Program-made: the position numbers and the translations under genes
Notes under the pieces: model-generated
Seen by the model: only the letters and a program-made list of their open reading frames with translations
Database searches by the model: none
Told to the model about the DNA's origin: nothing
IMG/VR virus record: IMGVR_UViG_3300042305_002088
Location: 1-64,000 of that record
Reading direction: 5' to 3' (one strand)
DNA length: 64,000 bases
From: a virus
Shown: positions 13,380-20,485 of the stretch, piece after piece
Position numbering within the stretch: the stretch's first letter is position 1
Layout: each line of letters opens with the position of its first letter

Positions 13380-14012
13380 TCACATACCAGCTAGCAAAGA
13401 ACCGTCTTCTTCATCAAAGAATTTACCAGACGGTTTAATATACAAAGGAATCTGTTCAATACGTAGATCTGGAGGACCTTCTAGAGTTATAACAGCCGGA
13501 CAATCTTCTTTAGGGAAGAAAATACCTTGCTGCTTTTCATATGTTCCAACAACAGCTCTAAAGAGATTATCGATTTCTTGACGATAAACAGGGTCAATGG
13601 CGCGCCCTTTTTTAGGCACGATAGCAATTTCTTCTCTTAAAGGAACATAAAAGATAATATCAAACACACGGATTGCTTCAAAGGCGATACGCTTTGCATC
13701 CATAATAAATTCATCTGACACTTTACCTTTTTCGTTAAGCCAGAGTGAATAAACAATATTATCAATAACACACCGATCAAATACTAAAAAATCATTACCT
13801 TCTGCGGAAGCTTTTTGTGTATCATCAATAATTGCATCGAGAATAGCACGTTGAGATTCCGCAGTACCATCTTCATTATTGGTAATTTTGCCGGTTTTAA
13901 TGAGTTTACGGTATGTAGACTTGACCTCTTTATACATTGGCCAACGCTTACAGAACTCTTTAATTAGTGTACTTTTTCCATTACACTGTGTACCCATGAA
14001 TGCAATTTTCAT
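13380..14012 (-). CDS. AAA_28/NadR-like P-loop kinase
   Basis: A 210-residue protein. The N-terminal P-loop is MGTQCNGKSTL (G-x5-GKST). FDRCVIDNIVYS (~99-110) is the DRC/DRS motif of nucleoside or nicotinamide-riboside kinases, and DIIFYVPLREE precedes a lid region. It starts 2 bases after queE and ends the queD-queE operon. A paralogue at 44083 lies between dpdN and queF. Its substrate may be a (deoxy)nucleoside monophosphate or ribonucleoside; a link with 7-deazaguanine metabolism is inferred from position only. Confidence 0.75.
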   Translation of the reverse strand: MKIAFMGTQCNGKSTLIKEFCKRWPMYKEVKSTYRKLIKTGKITNNEDGTAESQRAILDAIIDDTQKASAEGNDFLVFDRCVIDNIVYSLWLNEKGKVSDEFIMDAKRIAFEAIRVFDIIFYVPLREEIAIVPKKGRAIDPVYRQEIDNLFRAVVGTYEKQQGIFFPKEDCPAVITLEGPPDLRIEQIPLYIKPSGKFFDEEDGSLLAGM

Positions 14013-14014
14013 GA

Positions 14015-14773
14015 TTATACTTTAAGGGCTTTATTCCAGATTAGCAATTGCAGTCTTGGTGAAAAGTTAACATGCATAGCTTTTGCATATTCTGCTACCG
14101 CAGGTGCATTCTGTACATGCTCTTCTCTGGAACCACAACAAGGCATAAACCAGATTCGATGAAGCGGTACATTAATGCCTTTATCATCATTAACGTATTT
14201 TCGCCAAATCTCTTCAATATCTTTGTCAGAGTTGATAACAAATTTAAACCCTGAACCGTTTGTTACATGCCATTGAAGTGCTTCTGGCTTATAGGTCTTC
14301 TCTTCTGGATCTCCATTTGAGATAAGTTTAGGGGATGTAGTAAAGGTGGCTCTGAATTCATTACGCCATCTCTCAGAGGGAATCAAAGTAGCATTAGTTT
14401 CAAAATCAATACGTGATACAAAGTTATACCTCTCTTTAAAGGCTTCAATAAATTTAAGAAGCTGCTTTTCTTGAATGATGGGCTCACCACCTGTTAGTTT
14501 TAAAATTGCACCATGGCGAAGATGTTCGATATAGTTATTATCTTCCATCATCTGAAATACTTCAGCAAATGTTTTTTTGTTCTTAACAGACCAAGATACA
14601 AACGAATCACAACCATTAGGTGAATCTGGTGACGCAAATCCAATACAAGTTAAGTTACACATTGACATGCGCATAAACACAGAAGGCTGACCGACAAATT
14701 CACCTTCACCCTCAACTGTGTAAAATACTAAGTCGTCTGACAAGAACAATGTTTCTTTATTAATATCAATCAT
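14015..14773 (-). CDS. queE: QueE, 7-carboxy-7-deazaguanine synthase
   Basis: A 252-residue radical SAM protein. The YTVEGEGEFVGQPSVFMRMSMCNLTC start is characteristic of QueE. The cluster-binding Cys occur as C-x3-C, then an 11-residue insertion and a third Cys (NGCDSF), instead of the canonical C-x3-C-x2-C; such insertions are known in some QueE proteins. LTGGEPIIQ is the SAM-binding GGE motif. It converts 6-carboxytetrahydropterin to 7-carboxy-7-deazaguanine. It lies in an operon with queD. Confidence 0.9.
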   Translation of the reverse strand: MIDINKETLFLSDDLVFYTVEGEGEFVGQPSVFMRMSMCNLTCIGFASPDSPNGCDSFVSWSVKNKKTFAEVFQMMEDNNYIEHLRHGAILKLTGGEPIIQEKQLLKFIEAFKERYNFVSRIDFETNATLIPSERWRNEFRATFTTSPKLISNGDPEEKTYKPEALQWHVTNGSGFKFVINSDKDIEEIWRKYVNDDKGINVPLHRIWFMPCCGSREEHVQNAPAVAEYAKAMHVNFSPRLQLLIWNKALKV

Positions 14774-14776
14774 AAA

Positions 14777-14974
14777 TTATCCTCCAATTATAAATTTATA
14801 AAGTAGGGTACAGATTACAAGAGCAACCCAACCCAGTGGATTTAAAAATAATAAAACAAATCCTGCAAAAATCAAGGACACTAATACAGTTAAAAATTCC
14901 CAAAAGCCGATTTTCTTATCTTTTGGTACAACTTTTTCAAAGCTAGCATTGATTATTTCAAGACCGTTTTTCAT
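14777..14974 (-). CDS. Small membrane protein in the queD-queE operon
   Basis: A 65-residue protein from ATG 14972-14974; a GTG three codons earlier is possible. An N-terminal polar part is followed by two adjacent hydrophobic stretches (FLTVLVSLIFAGFVLLFL and WVALVICTLLYKFII). It overlaps queD by 17 bases and precedes queE by 3 bases, so it is co-translated with both. No family is recognised. Confidence 0.6.
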   Translation of the reverse strand: MKNGLEIINASFEKVVPKDKKIGFWEFLTVLVSLIFAGFVLLFLNPLGWVALVICTLLYKFIIGG

Positions 14975-15404
14975 ATATAGCACTGTTAAGTTCGTGTTCC
15001 CAAACTTCTACTTTCTCAACCCAGCAACGACCAACTGACATCTCCCGAATCATAGGATCAACAGCCTTAAAGCACCACTCAGCAGTCTTTTCAATTCCTA
15101 CACCATCCATAACTTTGAGAATACATCCCCCTTTAGCATCGAGTTGTTTAAATTCCTCAAGTAACGGATCATCTTTAGCAATACAAAGAGTGTGATCGAA
15201 CTGCTCTTGTAATACTCTTTTAACGTCTTTTAATCCGCCGAAATTAATAACCCAATTTTTATTATCTAAGCCAGTGCAGCCAAACCAAAACTTTGCTTTA
15301 AGCTGATAGCCATGAATGTACTTGCAGTGTGTGCCCTCAGCGCTCCACTGACGGAAGGCACAAGAGCCAAGTTCAATTATTTTAGTTGATTCGAATTTAA
15401 TCAT
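14958..15404 (-). CDS. queD: QueD-like 6-carboxytetrahydropterin synthase
   Basis: A 148-residue protein. The catalytic Cys and metal region reads SCAFRQW...THCKYIHGYQLKAKFWF, followed by NFGGLKDVKRVLQEQFDHTLCI (the D-H pair of the family) and a C-terminal Glu in WEHELNSA. Compared with canonical QueD, the first zinc His is replaced and HGH is HGY, which marks a divergent subfamily. It converts dihydroneopterin triphosphate to the QueE substrate, downstream of FolE (50440). Confidence 0.85.
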   Translation of the reverse strand: MIKFESTKIIELGSCAFRQWSAEGTHCKYIHGYQLKAKFWFGCTGLDNKNWVINFGGLKDVKRVLQEQFDHTLCIAKDDPLLEEFKQLDAKGGCILKVMDGVGIEKTAEWCFKAVDPMIREMSVGRCWVEKVEVWEHELNSAIYEKRS

Positions 15405-15691
15405 TAGGCTTGTTGTAATGGAACGACGTTAAGATTATCTTTAAAGAAGTTAAAGACAGACTGTGTCCAAGAATCTTCGTAATTCTCTTCTTGATAAAAT
15501 ACGATGTTTTTAAGATTAGTTGATCCGTTTAGTTGGGTTTTAAGCTTTTTGGAGAGAGATACCATCTTATTAATATCCTTCTCAGACCAGTCAGCCCCGA
15601 CGTTAACAGAAGAAGCAAACAGTAAGGCTTCTAAAAGCATGTTTGCCTCGTCTTGTTTGAGTTCAAGTGTTACCGTACTACTAGTTTTCAT
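15404..15691 (-). CDS. Hypothetical protein, first gene of the queD operon
   Basis: A 95-residue helical protein (VTLELKQDEANMLLEALLFASSV..., then a charged helix and a C-terminal FFKDNLNVVPLQQA). It overlaps the queD start by one base and lies directly behind an early-type box, so it leads the operon 95-aa gene, queD, membrane protein, queE, kinase. No family is recognised. Confidence 0.65.
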   Translation of the reverse strand: MKTSSTVTLELKQDEANMLLEALLFASSVNVGADWSEKDINKMVSLSKKLKTQLNGSTNLKNIVFYQEENYEDSWTQSVFNFFKDNLNVVPLQQA

Positions 15692-15699
15692 ATAGCAGT

Positions 15700-15705
15700 A
15701 TTATA
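15700..15705 (-). promoter_or_regulatory. Early-type -10 box of the queD-queE operon
   Basis: TATAAT on the minus strand, 8 bases before the ATG at 15691. The predicted leader is 1-3 bases. Confidence 0.5.
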
Positions 15706-15718
15706 CAAGCTCTAGAAC

Positions 15719-16330
15719 TTATTTCAACTTTTTATTAAACAGGTTATAGATACTTTGATCAAATTTACCGTAAAGATCAATAATAATTTGTTTTCTCTCT
15801 TGGTCTGAAACATGCTTATACATGTCTCTTATTTGAGTAGCACCGGTGACAGTTTTACCTAACACTTTAAAAGGGTTAACAGTAGCTACTTTAACATAGC
15901 CTTTATCCTTCATAGGTAGAAGCTGATTAGCATCTTCTAACCTTTGAAAGTAGCCAGGTGAGCCGTCTTTTTTGGTGTATGAAATTCTAGAAGCGTCTTT
16001 TTCAGATAAAGCGTATACAAGACTATCTTTATCTTGATTATATTTTTCTGAAATTTCTTTAGCCACGTAAGGTGACTTTACCTTTACAATTCTATCTCCA
16101 GGTATACCTAGTTTTTGTAAAATAAATTTACGCTCTTCAAACGTAAAAGGGGATAATGCATCTACTTTCTCAGAAGTAGCAATATAAACGTCTGAATTAG
16201 GAAACTCTTGTTTTAAAGAATTATAAAGCCCGGCATGTCCCTTATGTGCGGGTTGAAACCGGCCTGGGAAAATTACTACTACTTTACCGTCTCTTGTCTG
16301 CTCTGTAAAGAAACTATTAAAAGCTATCAT
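15719..16330 (-). CDS. HxGH nucleotidyltransferase with capsid-targeting-like N-terminus
   Basis: A 203-residue protein. After a leader MIAFNSFFTEQ (FTE-Q), the enzyme begins with VVVIFPGRFQPAHKGH. The GRFQP..HxGH motif (H29-x-x-H32) marks the cytidylyl-/adenylyltransferase superfamily (NMNAT, PPAT, CTP transferase). TGATQIRDM near residue 170 stands where the family has ISGTxxR. It transfers AMP or CMP to a phosphorylated acceptor; the acceptor is unknown. It overlaps the upstream ligase-like gene by 4 bases (ATGA). Confidence 0.75.
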   Translation of the reverse strand: MIAFNSFFTEQTRDGKVVVIFPGRFQPAHKGHAGLYNSLKQEFPNSDVYIATSEKVDALSPFTFEERKFILQKLGIPGDRIVKVKSPYVAKEISEKYNQDKDSLVYALSEKDASRISYTKKDGSPGYFQRLEDANQLLPMKDKGYVKVATVNPFKVLGKTVTGATQIRDMYKHVSDQERKQIIIDLYGKFDQSIYNLFNKKLK

Positions 16331-17580
16331 TTAAATTTATCCTCCTTAGAAATAGCAAAGTTAGCTCTAGAAAATTCTAATCTATCAACAAGTTTCACCA
16401 TATTACCAATTTTATCAACAGCAACAAACCCTTCACCAGGGGTAACCTTAAGTGTACCGTCAGGTTGTGTTAAAAATTGTTTCGTTTTAACCGCAGAAGA
16501 ATACTTGTTAAAGAATATCTTTTTAAGGTCAGCTAATTTTTTTGTTATGTTAAAAATGTTAATTACGGACATTTTGTTAGTATTAAAGAACTGAACCGTT
16601 TTATTTTTAGCATCTATTTTCTTCTGTCTACCAGCTTCAGTCTTCATCTTATCAACCTCTTTATCCATTCTAGTACTGTACCAGCTTATAAACTCATTAA
16701 AAGCTTCTTCTGGATCTTCGATAAATTTTCCTTGACGAATGAGTGTGTTAATAAAAGTGTTAGCTAAAATATAAAAGTTATTAGGTAAGGCTGTCCAATC
16801 TGTTACTCCCGAAGCTTTTTGTATCGAATTAACTGTTTCAATGACAGTTCTTTTTTCATCATCCGTTAATGTCACGGTACCAGAAACATCTTTAAATTTA
16901 GCATCATCAAACCATACTTCCGGTGTTTGATTAAACTCTGAAACATTGACATCAGCCGACTTCGAAAGCTGAGTTAAAGAAGGCCCTGTGTAACGAGTAT
17001 GAAACACAACACCGATTTGAGCGTTTTGAATTCTTTTACCGAGCTCAGAGTCAGCTTCAACGGCGTATGTAATAGTGTTGGGTTTAAAGGTGATTAGTTT
17101 TTCACCTTGAAAGTCTATTTGATTGAGAGTAGACTTATCAAACATAAAGTCACATTGATATACATTAGACTTTATGACTTTTGAAAGATACAAGAGAGCC
17201 ATTTTCATTTTTTCAGCTAAGCCTGGTGCTTGGCCGTAGTTAGTCTGAATATCATTAACCGTGTAGTTAATTTTTGGTGTCTTAGCCGCTATACTTTTTG
17301 TAGATACGAAAAACCTGTTATTTTCAGGGTTATAACCACAGATTATGGCAGGCGCGCCGTCGTATTTTACGGTTGTAAAAACACCAGAATCAGCGTTGCC
17401 GTTAAAAGCATCTGTAAGAGCATTAATAAAAGAGAGTGCTGTATCAAGTCCTTCCTTTTGACGAGTTAATATAAGCTCCTCTAAATGAGTGAGGTGTTTA
17501 ATAATACCTTCTTGTTGTTCAATGACAAGGTATTTACTAGTACTATCTTTATAAAAGCTATTAAAAGCTTGTTCGATCAT
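16327..17580 (-). CDS. Ligase-like nucleotidyltransferase (DUF6267-like), capsid-targeting-like leader
   Basis: A 417-residue protein. The first 23 residues contain an extended leader ending YLVIEQ. VKYDGAPAI (71-79) has the K-x-D-G motif I of DNA/RNA ligases and capping enzymes. Next come FVSTKS, an acidic DFMFD (144-148, motif III-like) and, far downstream, EGFV (383-386, motif IV-like) and VKLVDR (395-400, motif V-like). The long insertion between III and IV is atypical. It could ligate or adenylylate nucleic acid ends; activity is unproven. Transcribed from the late-type box at 17588. Confidence 0.65.
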   Translation of the reverse strand: MIEQAFNSFYKDSTSKYLVIEQQEGIIKHLTHLEELILTRQKEGLDTALSFINALTDAFNGNADSGVFTTVKYDGAPAIICGYNPENNRFFVSTKSIAAKTPKINYTVNDIQTNYGQAPGLAEKMKMALLYLSKVIKSNVYQCDFMFDKSTLNQIDFQGEKLITFKPNTITYAVEADSELGKRIQNAQIGVVFHTRYTGPSLTQLSKSADVNVSEFNQTPEVWFDDAKFKDVSGTVTLTDDEKRTVIETVNSIQKASGVTDWTALPNNFYILANTFINTLIRQGKFIEDPEEAFNEFISWYSTRMDKEVDKMKTEAGRQKKIDAKNKTVQFFNTNKMSVINIFNITKKLADLKKIFFNKYSSAVKTKQFLTQPDGTLKVTPGEGFVAVDKIGNMVKLVDRLEFSRANFAISKEDKFK

Positions 17581-17587
17581 AACGCTG

Positions 17588-17597
17588 TATTATTTAA
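17588..17597 (-). promoter_or_regulatory. Late-type promoter box
   Basis: TTAAATAATA on the minus strand, 7 bases before the ATG at 17580. It overlaps the 3' end of the upstream gene. Confidence 0.55.
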
Positions 17598-17958
17598 GCG
17601 TTAAAAGATAGCGTAGTTTATTAATAACAGCTAGAATTTCGTCTCTAATATTGAGACAATCAGTGTCCTTTACCGGGTCATGCATTTCAGCGAACGGACC
17701 AGATAGATAATCATTTAATTGAATAAGAATATCTTCAAGATCAATTTCGTCTTGATTTACTAAACCTAAATCGATTGGAGTCTCGAAAGTAATTCTACCG
17801 TATTTACCTTGATGTACTTCAACGAGGCTATCAATTAAATCGTCTAAATCATTATAAGCATTACCTAGAGCTTTATGAGCAGCATAGGAAAGTGTTTGCC
17901 AATGAAGAATTCTTAATTGGTTTTGTATTTTAAGAAGATTAACAATTGCTTTGTCCAT
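17590..17958 (-). CDS. DUF5856-like, ferritin/Dps-like helical protein
   Basis: A 122-residue protein. The pattern QNQLRILHWQTLSYAAHKALGNAYNDLDDLIDSLVEVHQG is Dps-like: HWQT..Y..H..L, then Y..LDDLID.LVE, giving His, Asp and Glu residues where Dps has its ferroxidase ligands. T4-like phages of cyanobacteria encode a similar small family. It begins at the stop of the 79-residue gene (1-base overlap) and probably shares the late promoter at 18201. Iron binding or virion association is inferred. Confidence 0.6.
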   Translation of the reverse strand: MDKAIVNLLKIQNQLRILHWQTLSYAAHKALGNAYNDLDDLIDSLVEVHQGKYGRITFETPIDLGLVNQDEIDLEDILIQLNDYLSGPFAEMHDPVKDTDCLNIRDEILAVINKLRYLLTLK

Positions 17959-18197
17959 TAAACAGCAGGTTTAGGCTGAGTTGCAACACCGTTTTGTGGA
18001 TGTGTAACGCCTTGCATAATTGTTGCAAGAATATCTTTAATCTGTTTCGGATCGTTAATTTTAGATAACTGATCAGCTAATTTTTCAACTTCTTGCTGTT
18101 GAGTTGGATTGAGAACGGGTTTTGGTTGATTAGGTTGCTGCGGCGCCGCAGGAAGCTGTTCTTCTATTCTTTTTAAAACGGCATCGAATTTACTCAT
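17958..18197 (-). CDS. Small Pro/Gln-rich protein with capsid-targeting-like leader
   Basis: A 79-residue protein. N-terminus MSKFDAVLKRIEEQ is amphipathic with IEE-Q. A Pro/Gln linker (PAAPQQPNQPKPVLNPTQQQ) and a short helix follow. There is no enzymatic motif. The late-type box at 18201-18210 is 3 bases before the ATG. Confidence 0.6.
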   Translation of the reverse strand: MSKFDAVLKRIEEQLPAAPQQPNQPKPVLNPTQQQEVEKLADQLSKINDPKQIKDILATIMQGVTHPQNGVATQPKPAV

Positions 18198-18200
18198 ATA

Positions 18201-18210
18201 TATTATTTAA
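18201..18210 (-). promoter_or_regulatory. Late-type promoter box
   Basis: TTAAATAATA on the minus strand, 3 bases before the ATG at 18197. A small hairpin, AGAACA-ATAA-TGTTCT (18214-18229), lies just upstream. Confidence 0.55.
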
Positions 18211-18265
18211 TCTAGAACAATAATGTTCTCAGCGTATTTGGCGAAGGCTTTAAAATTCTTTTAAT

Positions 18266-18757
18266 TTATTTATTCAGTGTCTCAGAAAGATCAACTGTAC
18301 CAAGGGAAAAAGTTTTAGATTTTTTATTTTTCTTTTGAAAATTAATAAGAGAATTCTTATTCAAAAACTTTTCCAGCTTCGAGCTCACGAGTTTACCGTT
18401 AGATAAAGCTCTTTGTACTGCGTATTCAGTATCCGGTGAATCAAATTGTTGAACTTTAACCCAAGGTACAGGTAGTACTTTGAGTACGCTCTGTAAATGC
18501 TTATCAGTAAACCCTACCTCTTTTGGTAGAGGATATACAACAAGCGCTTTTGGGTACTTAGAATTACATTTCTGATACCCATAACAGAACTTCTCGAGAC
18601 AGTAATGATAAAAGAACTTTTGAATATCTTTAGATTTAAATGAGTAAGGGATCTTATATTTCTTACAGAACCCGTAAGACTCTTTGAGAGCCTCTACAAA
18701 GTAAGGATAAAAATCTATGCCGCAAACACGGGACTTTGGAAACTCTTTAAAATGCAT
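18266..18757 (-). CDS. Hypothetical protein
   Basis: A 163-residue basic protein with several Cys (SRVCGIDFYPYF, FCKKY, YHYCLEKFCYGYQKC) and a Lys/Ser-rich C-terminus. The middle (ALVVYPLPKEVGFTDKHLQSVLKVLPVPWVKVQQFDSPDTEYAVQRAL) looks like an alpha/beta domain. No family is recognised. It overlaps the zinc-knuckle gene by one base and is probably translated with it. Confidence 0.6.
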   Translation of the reverse strand: MHFKEFPKSRVCGIDFYPYFVEALKESYGFCKKYKIPYSFKSKDIQKFFYHYCLEKFCYGYQKCNSKYPKALVVYPLPKEVGFTDKHLQSVLKVLPVPWVKVQQFDSPDTEYAVQRALSNGKLVSSKLEKFLNKNSLINFQKKNKKSKTFSLGTVDLSETLNK

Positions 18758-19371
18758 TATTGTAATAATGCCTGAACTTGCTCTAGGGTCAAGCCATCTT
18801 TAATAGCATTATCAGTTGTTTCGTGAAGTTGGGCAAAAATATTATTAATCTTTTGCTCGTATTCTAAAAATGTTTTATGTGTTTCTTTATTGTACTCGGT
18901 CTTAGATGCATTTTCTAAGATTGCTGTCTGATTTATGAGATCTAACTTTGAACCGAGATACTTTTTAATCTTAAGAATTGTTTTTGTTTCAGGGGAGTAG
19001 GCTGCAATTTCTTGTTCTGTTACAGGTTCTTTAATTTTATTGCCTACTTCATTTATAATGCCTAGTTTATAAGCTTCAAAATCAGTAAAGTTTTTATTGA
19101 GCTGTTGAGTTAAAAATTTATTCTTAAAAGATTCATTAAACATCTTGTTGTAATCTATACCATGAAGATGGATATCGGAAAACGGATTTAAACGACAACC
19201 TTTACCATAGGATGTCGAACCACAATATGAACACTTTTTAGGATCTGAAGGATGAAAGTGTACACCGTTAGGTGCAAATCGGCAGCCTTTACCGTAAGAT
19301 GTAGCATTACAATATAAGCATCTTGATACCGGCTTTAAAAGAGAAACTTTCTTTTCATCTATCAATTCCAT
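18757..19371 (-). CDS. Protein with duplicated zinc-knuckle-like motif
   Basis: A 204-residue protein. Two tandem copies of C-x2-C-x3-SYGKGCR-x-P/N...H-x-H lie at residues 18-40 and 47-70 (CLYCNATSYGKGCRFAP and CSYCGSTSYGKGCRLNP, ending HFH and HLH). Each can bind one metal with Cys and His. The remainder is helical. The motif is a small metal-binding module for nucleic acid or protein contacts; the function is unknown. It has a late-type box 4 bases before the ATG. Confidence 0.65.
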   Translation of the reverse strand: MELIDEKKVSLLKPVSRCLYCNATSYGKGCRFAPNGVHFHPSDPKKCSYCGSTSYGKGCRLNPFSDIHLHGIDYNKMFNESFKNKFLTQQLNKNFTDFEAYKLGIINEVGNKIKEPVTEQEIAAYSPETKTILKIKKYLGSKLDLINQTAILENASKTEYNKETHKTFLEYEQKINNIFAQLHETTDNAIKDGLTLEQVQALLQ

Positions 19372-19375
19372 TATG

Positions 19376-19385
19376 TATTATTTAA
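19376..19385 (-). promoter_or_regulatory. Late-type promoter box
   Basis: TTAAATAATA on the minus strand, 4 bases before the ATG at 19371 and overlapping the end of the GIY-YIG gene. Confidence 0.55.
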
Positions 19386-19791
19386 GGAGGCTCTTAGGAG
19401 GAGTCCCGATACGAACATTAATAATTCCGTTGTAGTAATCATTTCTTCGAAGAACATCCCGAGCTATTTGTTCTTTAATTTCTTCGTAACCTAGCTCCCA
19501 CTTAGAACCACATACTTTTAAAATACGAAACTCGAAGTTGTCTTTGCCGTACTTTTGAATATCTTCATTTAGCTCGTTAGAAGATGAAGTATATGTCTTC
19601 CAATCTGACTCTTTGTGATCAATTCTATTACGGGTTTTACCCTTGAGCGGTTTGCGTTTAATTTTGCGGATACACTGCTTTTTACCAATATATTTTTTGC
19701 CATTAACTTTATTGGTTATCTCATAGATAAAACCAAACATGTTTTCATGCATGTAAGCATCTTCGTTAATGAGCCAATGACCTGTATCCAT
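19378..19791 (-). CDS. GIY-YIG-like nuclease
   Basis: A 137-residue protein. FGFIYEITNKVNGKKYIGKK (19-38) has the two strands of the GIY-YIG fold (FIY...YIG). SDWKTYTSSSNELNEDIQKYGKDNFEFRIL and a conserved Glu/Asn region (YEEIKEQIARDVL..NDYYNG) follow. It belongs to a compact phage GIY-YIG group without the DNA-binding tail of SegA-type homing enzymes. Structure-specific DNA cleavage is plausible. An internal ATG (residue 14) may be an alternative start. Confidence 0.72.
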   Translation of the reverse strand: MDTGHWLINEDAYMHENMFGFIYEITNKVNGKKYIGKKQCIRKIKRKPLKGKTRNRIDHKESDWKTYTSSSNELNEDIQKYGKDNFEFRILKVCGSKWELGYEEIKEQIARDVLRRNDYYNGIINVRIGTPPKSLLK

Positions 19792-19800
19792 AAAGCAGAA

Positions 19801-20022
19801 TTAGCGCTTCTTTTTACGCTTTTTTCTGCCTTTAATTAAGCCTCTACGAGTAACTATACCACCAAATATACTTTTAGGAATGCGTGCATCCCCGGGTGCA
19901 TAGTTATCCCCCGAAAACGGTGTAGCAGTAGACTGAACACCAGGACCAAAAGCTGATGCAGCACCTCCTGCTACATTCTCCTCTTTCAATACGTCTAATA
20001 CTAATTGTTCTAAGTTTATCAT
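19801..20022 (-). CDS. Small basic protein with capsid-targeting-like leader
   Basis: A 73-residue protein. Leader MINLEQLVLDVLKEE (LKE-E), then a Gly/Ala/Ser-rich middle and a strongly basic tail (RRGLIKGRKKRKKKR). Its ATG overlaps the stop of the 48-residue gene (ATGA). A DNA-binding internal head protein is the simplest guess. Confidence 0.6.
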   Translation of the reverse strand: MINLEQLVLDVLKEENVAGGAASAFGPGVQSTATPFSGDNYAPGDARIPKSIFGGIVTRRGLIKGRKKRKKKR

Positions 20023-20165
20023 TTAACTTGTCCCTTTCTGCATCTAACTATATAACCTGAGGCATAGGCTGAAGGAAATACTTTGTACTTTCTTTTAGCC
20101 TTGTAATAGCACCTATCCTTCTTTTCAAGAAGCTGCTGTTTATAAAATTCTTTAAATGAGGTCAT
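20019..20165 (-). CDS. Small basic protein (YPSAYASG-type), 48 residues
   Basis: ATG 20163-20165 to TGA 20019-20021. MTSFKEFYKQQLLEKK is a leader-like start with LLE. CYYKAKRKYKVFPSAYASGYIVRCRKG follows, a motif (KYKV.PSAYASG..V.CRK) recurring in small phage proteins. The ATGA overlap with the next gene and the conserved motif make it real despite its size. Confidence 0.65.
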   Translation of the reverse strand: MTSFKEFYKQQLLEKKDRCYYKAKRKYKVFPSAYASGYIVRCRKGQVK

Positions 20166-20174
20166 TTCTAGTAC

Positions 20175-20429
20175 TTATTTCTTTTTAGACCATTTAATTC
20201 TCTTCGGTCCTTTTTTCTTAGCCTTTGAACCAGTGCACTGCGACAGGGTAGGACGACAAGCAGGGTAACCCTTTGAAGGGCCCTTTGTACCTTTTTCTCT
20301 GCCGCAAGGAACAATCTTACCAGGCTTTGATTTCTTGCAATTAACCCAACCCTTACCTTTATTTCTTTTAAACCACTTATGAAGAGATTCTTCATTTAAT
20401 AGTTCTAGAACTGTATTAGTAAAGTTCAT
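20175..20429 (-). CDS. DUF5872-like small basic protein with capsid-targeting-like leader
   Basis: An 84-residue protein. MNFTNTVLELLNEE (LNE-E) precedes SLHKWFKRNKGKGWVNCKKSKPGKIVPCGREKG and GYPACRPTLSQC. The gWV.C...PCGR...yPACRPT..QC pattern is that of DUF5872, found in phages and giant viruses. Four Cys could bind metal. The Lys-rich tail ends WSKKK. The late-type box at 20433 is 3 bases before the ATG. Confidence 0.7.
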   Translation of the reverse strand: MNFTNTVLELLNEESLHKWFKRNKGKGWVNCKKSKPGKIVPCGREKGTKGPSKGYPACRPTLSQCTGSKAKKKGPKRIKWSKKK

Positions 20430-20432
20430 TTC

Positions 20433-20442
20433 TATTATTTAA
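20433..20442 (-). promoter_or_regulatory. Late-type promoter box
   Basis: TTAAATAATA on the minus strand, 3 bases before the ATG at 20429. It is the first promoter of the minus-strand late block and diverges from uvsY. Confidence 0.55.
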
Positions 20443-20485
20443 GTTGTTTCCTCTATAAAAGAGTCTAATATATAAGGTACCAATT

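Noticed and set aside
13380-14012. Kinase as the missing QueC
   Set aside because: Its P-loop is GxxxxGKST of kinases; QueC needs an SGGxDS-type PP-loop, which is not present.
20168-20395. 75-residue minus-strand ORF
   Set aside because: It is another frame of the DUF5872-like gene at 20175-20429, which has conserved Cys motifs and a promoter box.
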